Part shown: positions 45,195 through 56,314 of the stretch, one piece after another | How the letters are laid out: every line of letters begins with the position of its first letter | How positions within the stretch are numbered: the stretch's first letter is position 1 | Made by a program: the position numbers and the translations under genes | The notes under the pieces: generated by a model | Database searches by the model: none | What the model was told of the DNA's origin: nothing | What the model saw: the letters and a program-made list of their open reading frames with translations, nothing else | Source of the DNA: Solen grandis | Taxonomy: Eukaryota; Mollusca; Bivalvia; Adapedonta; Solenidae | Reading direction: 5' to 3' | Length of the DNA: 64,000 nt | Assembly (NCBI GenBank): GCA_021229015.1 | Contig: CM037777.1 | Location: 63,313,593-63,377,592 of the forward strand

Positions 45195-46555
45195 TCTAAT
45201 AAGTCTATATAAAATCAAGTGACTTATGGGGCGGGGTCAATTTTGAAACCAGGGCCATGATTTGATCAAAATTGGTAGATATTCAAAACTTGACTTGACT
45301 ATTTGAGTTTACAGTCGCATCGACAGTATTTCAGTCATATTGAGACGTCCAGCTAATTACAGGTGGAGGAAGACCCCGAATGCACCGAGGTATCCGGGTA
45401 GAACCACCGACCTACCGCAAGCCAGCTGGAAGGCTTCCTCACATAATCCGAATGACCCTGCCGGGATTCGAACCAACGCGATGAGGGGCTGAGTGAGTGT
45501 TAAAATCAGCGACTTTACCCTCTTGGCAAAGGAGGCCCCTGGTAGATATTCAATAGGCCATGTTACGCACCAAATATCTTAACTCCAGGCCTTGTGGTTC
45601 CTGATAAGAAGATTTTTCTAGTTTTTTATTTTACTAAATAAGTCTATGTAAAATCAAGTGACCCCTGGGGCGGGGCCAATTTTGACCCAAGGCCATGGTT
45701 TGAACAAACTTAGTTGAGGTCTACCAGGCCAAGTTACACACCAATTATCTAAACTCCAGGCCTTGTGGTTTCTGACAAGAAGATTTTTCTAGTTTTTCTT
45801 ATACAAGTCTAGGTAAAAACAAACGACCTCTGGGACGGGGCGAATTTTGACCCCAGAGTCATGATTTGAACAAACTAGGTAATAGTCAATAAGACAATGC
45901 CAGACAAAAAATATTTAAACTACAGGCCCTGTGGTTTCTGACAATAAGAATTTTTCTAGTTTTTCTTATATAAGTCTATGTAAAATCAAGTGACGTGGGC
46001 GGGGCCAATTTCGAACTCAGAGTCATGATTTGAGCAAACTTGGTAATGGTCCATAAGACAATGCCACACACCAAATATTTAAACTCCGGGCCTTGTGGTT
46101 TCTGACAAGAAGATTTTTTTCTAGTTTTTCTTATATAAGTATATGTAAAATCAAGTAACCCCTTGGGCGTGGCCAATTTCGACCCCAGGGTCATGATTTG
46201 ACTAAACTTGGTAATGGTCCATAAGACAATGCCACACACCAAATATCTAAGTTCTAGGCCTTGCGGTTTCGGAGAAGATGATTTTTTTTTAAAGATTTCA
46301 CTTTTAAAATCTATATTTAGCTCCTGTGACCCAGATATGCAACGGACCGGAACCATTTGAAGAAATTTAGTAGAGCTTCATGCAAGGAACATCCCAGGCA
46401 ATTTTCATCAAATTTGGCCAAGTGGTTCAGGTGGAGATGTTTTTTTTTAAATAAAATTGTTGACGCCGCACGCACGGACGGACGCACGCACGCCGGGCAA
46501 AAGGCGATTACAATAGCTCAGCATGAGCACGTTGTGCTCAGGTGAGCTAAACAAT
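45195..46555. repeat. diverged tandem repeat (~165-bp units) with CACGG-type end
   Basis: Five or more units share TCTATGTAAAATCAAGTGAC, GGGCGGGGCCAATTTTGA, CATGATTTGA and GGTTTCTGACAAGAAGATTT. The right end reads GACGGACGCACGCACGCCGG and then GTGAGCTAAAC, like other molluscan dispersed repeats. A SINE (45287-45539) is inserted in the first units. Confidence 0.7.
45287..45539 (-). mobile_element. SINE family A nested in a tandem repeat
   Basis: Perfect 14-bp repeats TGGTAGATATTCAA flank it (45273-45286 and 45540-45553). The tail reads TCAAATAGTCAAGTC on the minus strand. It carries the variant body CCGAATGCACCGAGG with a partly degraded head. Confidence 0.85.
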
Positions 46556-46659
46556 GATATTGCAGGGGTGTTTCTGTAGTGGGAAAATGATGTATTCTTA
46601 TGTGGGGCATTTATGTGGGGAGAAAGTTCTCCTATGTACAATATTGAAAATATATAGAT

Positions 46660-48690
46660 TTGTTGCAGCTTTAGGAAGATGATATAAGTAGCTTTATTGA
46701 CATAGGCTTGACATATGTTTTGGGGGATTTAAATTGCAGAGTAGGGGATAAACCGGATTTTGTTATATATGACCGAAATGTTAATGACATTGATATTGAT
46801 TCGTATAGTAATGATAACCCCTTAGGTCGGGCCTCAATGGATAAGAATTGTAATAGTCAAGGACATCGGTTACTCGAGCTGTGTAAACAAAGTTCAGTAC
46901 GTATTGCTAATGGTAGGTAAGGCTCGGACGATGGGAAAATGCATATACATGTACACACATTTCTGCAAAAGGTATGTCGGTCACTGACTACCTTTTGGCA
47001 CGAGAAAAATCGTTTGTATCGATTCATAATTTTAAACTACACGACTTGTTATCAGATCATGCAACTCTGTCATTTTCTATTCAATATACTTGCAAGGATT
47101 AGAGCAATGAGATTGTTGATGATTTGAGCACTGTGCACAAATGGTCTGATGAATTCCGGGATAATGTTAGAGCTAAATTAATATCACATTATTGTCTTGT
47201 TTTCCTAAAATATTTACAGGTGTATTGAATAATAGGATAACCAAATGGTGCGAGGAAAATAATATTATATCGGATGCGCAATTTGAATTTAAAACAGGGC
47301 AGTCAACAGTAGATGCAGTTTTTCTTTTATATTCTATAGTTCAAAAGTATTTAGGTGATAATAAGCGGCTATATTGTGCATTTGTGGATTTAACCGCGCT
47401 TTTGATAGTGTAAACATAAATAAGTTATGGCTGTAACTTTATAGAATGGGTCTAAATGGTAAAATACTTAATATCATTAAAGATATGTACAGTAAGGTTA
47501 AGTCTTGTGTCCGTAAATTTAACAATTATACGGACTTTTTTGAGAAATTCAATGAAATTGGATTATTGCAAGGGGAGATAATGTCACCACATTGCATTGT
47601 TTATTGAAGATATAGAGTTACCGTTACTAGATCCAACAATGAATGGGTTAGAATTAGGTGATCTTATGTTAATAGCTTTATTTTTTGCTGATAATTTAGT
47701 AATTTTTGGGAAAACACCAGACGAGTTACAACATAATCCTGATAAATTACATGAATATTGTCGTACATGGGATTTAGAAGTTAATAGTAATGAAACTAAA
47801 GTGATGGTTTTAGAAAGCGAGGTCCACTACGTCAGAATAAGATATGGCATTACAATGATAGCCCAAATCGAATCAGTAAATAGTTTTAACTACCTGGGTA
47901 CAATATTCAACTATACGGGGAGTTTCAATTCAAATCAGGAATTTCTTGTGGGAACGCATGAAAAGCATTCAGCACGCTATTAGCAAATACCAATTACTTA
48001 AATTTAAAGAGTAGTATTATGTTAAAGATTTTAAATTCTTTTGTCGGATCAATATTAAACTATTCATGTGAAGTTTGCAGTAACTCTAAGAACATTGAGA
48101 GAGTAGATTTGAATTTCTACAAAAGGTTGTTGCATGTTAAGCGGACTACTTCATTATTGGCAGTGTACGGGGATTTGGGTAGATACCCACTTTTTATAAA
48201 GAGATACGTCACGATAATTAATCATTGGCTTAAACTTATTACAACCGAAAATATTTTGCTAGAACAAATATATTGTCAACTTGTAGAGGATAATGCGAGG
48301 GGTTGCCAGAACTGGGTGTCGGGGGTTAAACGGCTTTTAGATGAATATGGCTTTGGGTATGTATGGTTAGATCCTTTTGCGGTTAACCATAAAACATTTG
48401 ATACTGTTTGTAAAGGTCGGTTAATCGATTGTTTTAAAAAAAAAAAATGGAGGGGGGGGGGTGTAGAAAAGTGTGGTACGTTATGTTCTTACAGGCATTC
48501 CAAAGACAAGACACAGTTGAATTTGAGAAATACTTGGACTTTATACCGAGAAAATTAGTAAGTTAATAACAAAATTACGGTGTCCTCACATCCACTAAGA
48601 ATAGAATCTGGGCGTTATGGTCGTAATAGGGTTGATCGAAGATATATATGTACTTGCTACCGCTTCTTTGCAAACATATTCAAATGAAAT
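46660..48690 (+). pseudogene. decayed non-LTR retrotransposon (LINE)
   Basis: Pieces of one LINE reading frame lie in order but in shifting frames. An APE-type endonuclease shows GDLNCRVGDKPDF (46720s) and LLSDHATLSFS (47045-47085). Reverse transcriptase pieces show ISDAQFEFKTGQSTVDAVFL and CAFVDLT (about 47270-47400), LLQGEIMSP (about 47560) and LFFADNLVIFGKTPDELQ (about 47680). The usual catalytic FADD is FADN here. A C-terminal part follows (48019-48558, then SSHPLRIESGRYGRNRVDR). Frameshifts, stops and the altered active site make it inactive. The clade is not resolved. Confidence 0.85.
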
Positions 48691-48724
48691 GTTTAGAATG
48701 AATAAAGCACATTGTAATCTGTGT

Positions 48725-48815
48725 GTGTATGTGTGTGTGTGTAAGAAAGAGAGAGAGGAGAGAGAGAGAGAGAGAGAGGGGAATGAGAGAAAGAGAAAGA
48801 AAGAGAGAGTGAGTG
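48725..48815. repeat. GT and GA microsatellites
   Basis: A GT run followed by a GA-rich run lies directly 3' of the LINE remnant. Confidence 0.8.
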
Positions 48816-48898
48816 TATGTGTGTGTGACCATATGCAATTAATGTTATATGAATTGTGCAACTATGTACTCTTGTACACGTTGAGACTTAATAAAATA

Positions 48899-48930
<32 letters not shown>
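48899..48930. repeat. (CTGT)n microsatellite
   Basis: Eight CTGT units occur in a row. Confidence 0.9.
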
Positions 48931-51900
48931 ATAATATTACCTACGGATTATCTGCGAATCAATAAGTACGGAATTTAACGACCGGTAACTGCCTAAACAA
49001 TCGTTCTAAAATTATAGAATTCAAGCGATTTGCTCTACAATAAAAAAAAAAAAAGGTTGTAGGTAACTGGATTTCATTTCTTTTAAAGAAGTGTTTCCGG
49101 GTTAAGAGACAATAGGTGCCTGGCACATATAGTTTTCACAAGGGAATCGTGTATCATGCACGGATTAGTACGGAATCCTGCTAGGGACATCGCTTTTCCT
49201 AGCCATTCACAGACCATCCACGAAAAGAAAAGAAAAACAAAAACAAAAAAAAAAACCGAGATTTTACATTTACTTTCTGATTTTTTCAGCTATCTTCTGC
49301 ATACCATAGTTTGGTTCTGAAAAACGCGAGGAAGTTACCTGGAATCTCGCGTTTTTTCCCATAGAATTTTAAACTGTTATCTATAGAAAATGACTGTATT
49401 TTTGGTACAATCATCCGGAAAAGATGCGTGATTTGAAAAAAAACAAAACAAAAAAAACACGCACACACACAAAACCACACAAAACCCCCAAATCACGAGA
49501 TTTGAAGTTACTTTCTCGCATTGTTTAACGACGTTGTCCCGTTGTCCTTAAACACGCAATGGATTTTTTGACTCAATGGAAAGGAAAAGACGGAATGGAA
49601 ATATATTTTTTCCATATAGCTTTATAAAACGCTTATATTTCAATTTAAGTCATAATTTATAGTTAGTATATGACAAAATATGGTTGAAATTTATTTGTTA
49701 AGTTGTTTATTTGTTGGTATAAGTATTATCTAAAAATCCATTCCTTGGTCTATATATCTTCGCTTTGTTTCGACGCAATAAATTTCATAAATAATGTACA
49801 GGATAGTATTTTTTGTAAATCATAAGTCATTTTAATAAAATACGTTTATAAAATCATTATATGACCATGATTGATTTGTAATGCTGTTTTTGTTTTTGTT
49901 TTGTTTTTTATTGGCACGTTTGCATCGGTAAGTATGTCGCACTTTTCAGATGCCACACATCCAATAAATTAATCAGACAAGACACGCGTGTGGACATTAA
50001 AGAGGAATTATTATTCCCCAAAATCATTGATAATTGGCAGTCGTTATTTGATCATTAATATTAATATACATGTAAAGACTAACATGTCGATACCAACAAT
50101 ATATATTTTCAAGGCGAATAACACGCAACAGTTTTTCTGAGTTCTAAGATTACCGCATTAATTACAGCCAGCAAAAGAACAATTACAGATAATATATGAA
50201 TGTATCCACAACATGCACACCTTATTGCATTTAATCTTCTTCAGTTGTCATTCAATGTTATTACACTTATGGACAGCATCCCTAATAGGAGAAAAAAAAT
50301 CATTTGAACAATAGACTGCTTCCGTTGCTACATCAGCATGTACTTACCCCGGCTAATGACGGAAAAATCGAAAAAGATGGACCGTAAATAATTATAAAAG
50401 TGCAAATATTTTTGTCGCACGGCAAATGATTGGCCAGTACTGCGAAATAGATATTTGTTATATCTATCAAAATATAATTTAAACCACATAATAAATATTT
50501 ATCTGTCACAAACTGACTTTTAATACGATAAGAAAGAACAGATGATGAATAATAAACTAATGCTAATTAAATGATAATGTTTCCATTGCGTGCTCTGGGA
50601 GGCGAAATGGAAATTCTATTGGGCGGTAGACTTGAATATGAATAAAGATACATCCTTTCAAAATTTTAATTTAACTACCAAATGCAGAGTCCATCCAATA
50701 TGTATTCAAATATATTATAAAAAAGGAAATTATTTAATCCAATACTGAACGTCTTATGTGTATTATTATATACACTCCCATTGCGCCGCACAATGGAAAT
50801 ATAAAATGATTAAAACAAAAGAAAATAATACATAATTTTCAGTCGTAAAGTTATTTTTTCCAATTATTAACAACAATTGATGATTAATAAAGTAAAAACA
50901 GGCCTTAACTAATGCTTATCAAAAATAATATTCCAATTGCGTGTTTCCTTTTCCCCACCCTGGAATTGGCTATAATACCAAAAGTAATATATTACCACAC
51001 ACACTCTTGGAAAAAGCGTTGGACGCTCCGCCCCCCCCCCCCCCTTACACACACAAACTAACACATAACCTTTTGTAAAGATATGAAAAAAGGAGAGGGA
51101 AGAGAAAAGTATGGAAGAAGGCGTGACCCATTCCCACCCCCCAGGATTAAAAAAAACAAAACTGCCTGAGGTAAATGGCTGGATCCTCGCTTGATATGCA
51201 TATTTATATACGTGTATATATATATAGTAGACTGTTTCGACTTTTACTCGATTTCGACTCGACCAGACCAACCTAGTCGTACAAGGTCCGTTTAGCGATC
51301 GAGCAGCAATCGGGCACTGATCGATATATATTTAATTTTTATCCGGTCAATACTTGATCTCCGCACATACTCGACAAATACGTGATCACTTCCTGATTGC
51401 GTCTTGAGGGTTTGCCATCTCGGTTCCTATATCTACTTACCTTACTCCCCTACCCACTACCTTTAGACAAATGCGCTCGCTCCTATGGTAAATTTGTCCG
51501 TAAAAGACTTCATGTTTGTTTATTTGGTTTAATGTCCCACCGGCAGTATTTCATTTATTTATTTACCTTAAATGACAATTTTACAGGGTCCTGTCGCAAC
51601 TATAGAGAAGTAACTTCACATGAACCAGTTCTTATTTCCTAAATTATTTCTCTCGCATTATTGATTAATATATATGCAATGTATCTAAAGTGTGTTTATA
51701 GCTTTATATAATGTCATGAAGTATTTGAATAAAATAATCAGCATGAATTAAGATAGATTGAGGGGCCGTTTATTTTTATTCGAAGTCATTGAAACATGAC
51801 GGACCGTGTGTATACGTCTGTTTTCTTCAGTGACAACGGCATTTAATGTGTAATTCTCTGAGCCGATTTCCAAATGACTGCCCCCTTTCTTTTAGCATTG

Positions 51901-52115
51901 TTACAAAATTGTTTTGAGAAACTAAAACAATGCGAATCCACCACGTGTGAAAAAGACAATGTCAGCAGGCGACAGTCCTGTAACAGTAAACATAGATACA
52001 AAATGGCCGACCAAAATACAGGATAACTAAATTAGCAGAATATTTGACATTAAACTAACAAGGAGAAAGGATTAAACTTAAATACATTGCTGGATACTTA
52101 GTTTTGACAATAAGG
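48931..52115. other. AT-rich noncoding stretch upstream of the secreted-protein gene
   Basis: No exon was supported. The stretch holds poly-C at 51032-51045 and a family B SINE tail at 51530-51568 (TTTAATGTCCCACCGGCAGT). The presumed promoter of the gene at 52116 has no clear TATA box that I could assign. Confidence 0.4.
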
Positions 52116-53013
52116 ATGTCATATTTGATTCTTCAATTGATTTTGATCGGATGCCTGTTTACATCTATAGGTAAGAATTAGTTCTAAAACGCCCTGTTTA
52201 GAAATGCTAACTTTTATAATCTACAAATGTGCCTGTATAATAATAAAATGTACCCTATCAAAGACATCCATTTACATAGGAATTAGACACATTTTTTGAT
52301 TTACTTTTGTCAGATTTATTTTAATTTTTTTTGCCTTTTTCCGCATATTTGTAACTGTATATAATGGTTTCGAGAAATAAATGGACATGTATATATACCC
52401 TTCCTGCTATCATGTTTAAATTGACTGTATCTTATTTTACAAATATGTAATAGGCTCTATTATGTCTTTCTTTCGTGTTTTTCCCTCTTCAATTACTATA
52501 TTATATATAACTTTGTTATTTACTCTAACTATTGGCATAGCATTTGTGTAAATTCTAGCTTCGAGTGAGCGAAACCGGAAACATATGGGGTACCTCAAAC
52601 ATATGGTATCTATTTAATAGTATACATGTAGCTTAGATAAGTCTAAATTTATTTATTTTTCGTCAGTTGGGAAACAAGTTCTTATACTTATAAAAATTAC
52701 TGCACCAATAAATGATTTGGAAACCTTTCAGATTGCCAATGCACTCTACCGTTCGAGCCCGGCACGTGGGTCTCGACCTCGCGAGGCACGTGGACAGTGA
52801 GTAGTGACCAAACGACGATCACGAACTTTGAGGCCGACCTGGCGGTCAGTCAGCAAACGGCCACTCTGGACTGTGTCAGCAACACTGGTTCCTTGTACGT
52901 CCTTCACTCAAACTTTGAACTCTTTGTGGGACTTTTTACCAGTGTTTACACGTGCATCGACATTCAAGAAACCAGCGCATCTCCAGCTAGCTACTACTTT
53001 TATTTTGTAACGG
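52116..53013 (+). CDS. secreted cysteine-containing protein, first two exons (5' part of gene)
   Basis: Exon 1 (52116-52170) starts at ATG and encodes a signal peptide, MSYLILQLILIGCLFTSI. The donor ATAG|GTAAG joins in phase 1 to exon 2 (52732-53013, acceptor CCTTTCAG), giving Asp-Cys at the likely cleavage region. Exon 2 encodes CTLPFEPGTWVSTSRGTWTV, a TLDCVSNTGSLYVL segment and YTCIDIQETSASPASYYFYF, and ends G|GTAATC in phase 1. The CxxP...GTW...G..T, LxC and YxC(I/M)D pattern resembles invertebrate extracellular proteins with DUF7042-7045 domains. Exon 2 is much richer in GC than its flanks. Later exons were not found before the gap at 54704. The protein is probably secreted or membrane-anchored, role unknown. 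Confidence 0.75.
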
Positions 53014-53091
53014 GTAATCATTGATTTATTACTAATATTAAAAAAGTAAGACTTCCTTCTTATTTATTTATCTACCTATCTTTCTTTAAAT

Positions 53092-53140
53092 TTGATTTTA
53101 CTTCTATTCTGTCACAGGTGATCATTGTTTTATTACTTAA
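53092..53140 (+). repeat. duplicate of the exon 2 end and donor
   Basis: CTTCTATTCTGTCACAGGTG and the following ATCATTGTTTTATTAC repeat the sequence at the exon 2/intron boundary (CTTTTATTTTGTAACGGGTA, ATCATTGATTTATTAC) about 100 bases further on, with several differences. Confidence 0.6.
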
Positions 53141-53424
53141 AAATATATGCCAACAAAGCAAATTAGTAAGATTTTCTCATCCATGCATCTCTCTCTCTCT
53201 CCCCCCCTCTCTCTCAATACACCCTACCCAACTCAACCATCCGCTCATATTTCACGTCAGTCTACAGTCAGTTAGCTAGCTTACTTCCTCACATAAGAAC
53301 TCCTGACGCCGAACCCACACCGCTGATGGACTAAATTATAGCAATGATTATAAGCGAAAAAATGCAATATTCCAAAAACTGATTATTTCGAAAGAGGAAA
53401 AGTTCTGGTTCGTGCAGAATTATT

Positions 53425-53590
53425 TTTCTGGGTTTGTTAGGTTTGACGTCCCTCCAACAGCATTTCATTACATTTTGAAGCTATGTCTACTTGAGATAGA
53501 TAGTGCTGCCATACTGCAGCATAAAGCTGTAGACAGGTGGTATAATTCGGCAACTAATCACATTATCCTGACACCGCACTTGCTGAAAAA
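53425..53590 (-). mobile_element. SINE family B fragment
   Basis: GTTAGGTTTGACGTCCCTCC, CTTGAGATAGATAGTGCTGC and CACATTATCCTGACACCG match family B. The copy is diverged and headless. Confidence 0.55.
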
Positions 53591-54429
53591 CGATTTGTCC
53601 TAACTACCCATTATCACTTTTCGAAAACATTCATGTTAAAGTTTAATTGCCATAACTTTTTTTTATTATGAATGTGTTTTTGAAAATTCAAACGCGGAGA
53701 CGATTATTGTGCTTTTTATATCTGTAACAATAGATACTTTTTTCATAAAATTGCTTTAATGGTTTGGATATACGACATTCTTGTAAACATTTTTAATATT
53801 TTTATCAAAATTAAAATTCCGTAAGGTCATGCGACAATTTATGTTTGAATTATTTCATTTAAATGACATATACTACGTATCTGACATAAACTCCCCAGAA
53901 TGGAAATTTTTGAGCAAAGCATTTTCTGTCAAAAAGTTTTTTTCCTATACAACAGAAAACGTTTCTAACGTTTTCTTCAACATTTAATTCTGATAATAAA
54001 CATAAACCTTGAAAATTTAATTTAGGAAAAAAATTAAAATTTTCAATCTTAATTAAGACAAGTTTTAAGCCATAACAAACCTCATTTAATATACTGACGA
54101 TAAATACAGAGTTTTCTTGAACAATTTATTCGGAAAAATATAACAACAACATTAAAAAATCCCAACAAACCTTGGTAGAAAAAGAGCGAAACAAAACTCA
54201 TAATACTTTACAAAATATCGTAACTAAATCTTAATATCCTTCTAAAAAATTAAAAAAAAAAAAAATTTCCAAAAGCAACATTTATGTTAAAAAAAAGTTC
54301 ATGTAATACTCTGACTATTGCTACAGACATTTTATATTTTAAAAGCTCTCACGAGAGATGATAGTTACACTGAATCAACTAATCTACCCTCATCAGTATT
54401 ATGAGTACCTTCATCCATTATCCGCTTTA

Positions 54430-54639
54430 GCCCCTCACCGCGTGGGTTCGAATCCTGACAGGGTCATTCGGATTTTCATGTGAGGAAGCCTTCCAGTTGG
54501 CTTGCGTTAGGTCGGTGGTTCTACCCGGATGCCTCCGTGCATTCGGGGTCTTCCTCCACCTGTAATTAGCTGGACGTCGCTGTATGACTGAAATACTGTT
54601 GAGGCGACAGTAAACTCAAATAGTCAAGTCATGTCAAGT
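54430..54639 (+). mobile_element. SINE family A, 5'-truncated, perfect 14-bp TSD
   Basis: CATTATCCGCTTTA flanks the copy (54416-54429 and 54640-54653). It starts at GCCCCTCACCGCGTGGGTTC, so the A box is missing, and ends in TCAAGTCATGTCAAGT. Confidence 0.88.
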
Positions 54640-54703
54640 CATTATCCGCTTTAAAGTTCCATCAATACTTTTACTATAAATCATAATAGTAAATCTTATC
54701 AGG

Positions 54704-54803
54704 NNNNNNNNNNNNNNNNNNNNNNNNNNNNNNNNNNNNNNNNNNNNNNNNNNNNNNNNNNNNNNNNNNNNNNNNNNNNNNNNNNNNNNNNNNNNNNNNN
54801 NNN
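54704..54803. other. assembly gap (100 N)
   Basis: One hundred N mark a scaffold gap. Missing exons of the gene at 52116 could lie here. Confidence 0.98.
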
Positions 54804-55154
54804 CATTGCATATCAGAACACTAAAATGATTTTATACAATGATTGAAAATGTTTCTTTTGAAACTGTTGCCCAAAACAAACCAACTAAAAGCTATCACTT
54901 GTGATGATTCGAAAAAAAAATCAATCAAATACACACGTAAATAGGACTCCACTAATTTTAAACATTAACAAATTTTGAATAGCATAATTATTAATTATTT
55001 TTCTATAGAATTGTGACTTTTTTTATTTTAAGCACACGTCTCTGTTCTTCTAAAACGTCAAGCTTTCATACTTAGATATTTGCTATTTTGTAATTTTAAT
55101 TGATAATGCTGCAAGCTTTAAGTCGGTTTACGAAAAAGTTGTAAGAAAGAGAGA

Positions 55155-55378
55155 ATGGGTGAGTTAGTGAGTGAATGCATGGGTAAGTGTGTGGTAGAGT
55201 GAATGTATGGGTTAGTGTGTGGTAGAGTGAATGTATGGGTTAGTGTGTAGTAGAGTGAATGTATGGGTTAGTGTGTGGTAGAGTGAATGTATGGGTTAGT
55301 GTGTGGTAGAGTGAATGTATGGGTTAGTGTGTGGTAGAGTGAATGTATGGGTTAGTGTGTGGTAGAGTGAATGTATTC
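55155..55378. repeat. 28-bp minisatellite
   Basis: Seven or so copies of GAGTGAATGTATGGGTTAGT followed by GTGTGGTA run in tandem with very few differences, preceded by diverged units. Confidence 0.9.
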
Positions 55379-55889
55379 TGTTATGAGCTATAATTTTTGT
55401 CACGTGGTATATTTTGTATAATTATAATGGTTGACGATGTACTTATTGTATAAGTCAAAAATGGAAATAAACTGATAAACTGTAATGTGCCATGTTTCCT
55501 TTTACTTATTTTTACTTATTTACTTTACACCAGGCTTATCAGTTTTAGGTCGGACATACAAGCTCACTTGTCCCATAGGTAATCAGTATCCAAACAGATA
55601 GTGTAGCATAGGCTGTCCGTCAATAAACAACCACTGGTCAAACATGTCACATGAATTAAGTTTGAGTTAATCAATGAGTTCCAACAAAGGGCCACATGTC
55701 CATCAAATGGTAAAAAACGTCGACAGTTCTCTGTTCCACGAGTATGTTAAGTATACGAATTTATTAGTATTTGGTAAATTATTGTTATTTCTGTAAATTG
55801 TTTTGCTAATTTTAAGTTGAATCTTGTTAAAAATGTTTATTATTAAGACATCCAAGTTCTCACATGGCATATAAGCAAGCGTTCTATTA
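55379..55889. other. noncoding stretch
   Basis: No feature was recognised. Confidence 0.35.
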
Positions 55890-55895
55890 TTTCAC

Positions 55896-55926
<31 letters not shown>

Positions 55927-56314
55927 GCCCAGATAGCAAGGGTATATGGGACCCATATGGGCTGTATCTGGGTATGCCTATATGGGCTAAACTATGTGGG
56001 ACCCATGTAGTATATGGCTGTATCTGGGTATGCCAATATGGGCTAAACTATGTGGGACCCATGTGGGTCCCACATATAGAGTTTTTCACCTTTAAGGGAC
56101 CCATATGGGCTGTATCTGGGTATGCCTATATGGGTTCGACTATGTGGGACCCATGTGGGTCCAATATATAGAGTTTTTTTTATCCCATACTGGACCCATA
56201 TGGGCTGTATCTTGGTATGCCTATATGGGTTCGACGATGTGGGACCCATGTGGGTCCCACATATATAGGTTTTTCCCCATACTGGATCCATATAACTAGA
56301 GAGAGAGAGAGTTA
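55890..56314. repeat. ~110-bp tandem repeat with palindromes, bracketed by GA runs
   Basis: Between two (GA)n runs lie about four units containing GGACCCATATGGGCTGTATC, TGGGTATGCCTATATGGG and the inverted repeat TGTGGGACCCA-TG-TGGGTCCCACA. Three later units end in a T-rich spacer (ATATAGAGTTTTT). Open frames on both strands follow from the repeat and are not taken as genes. Confidence 0.85.
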
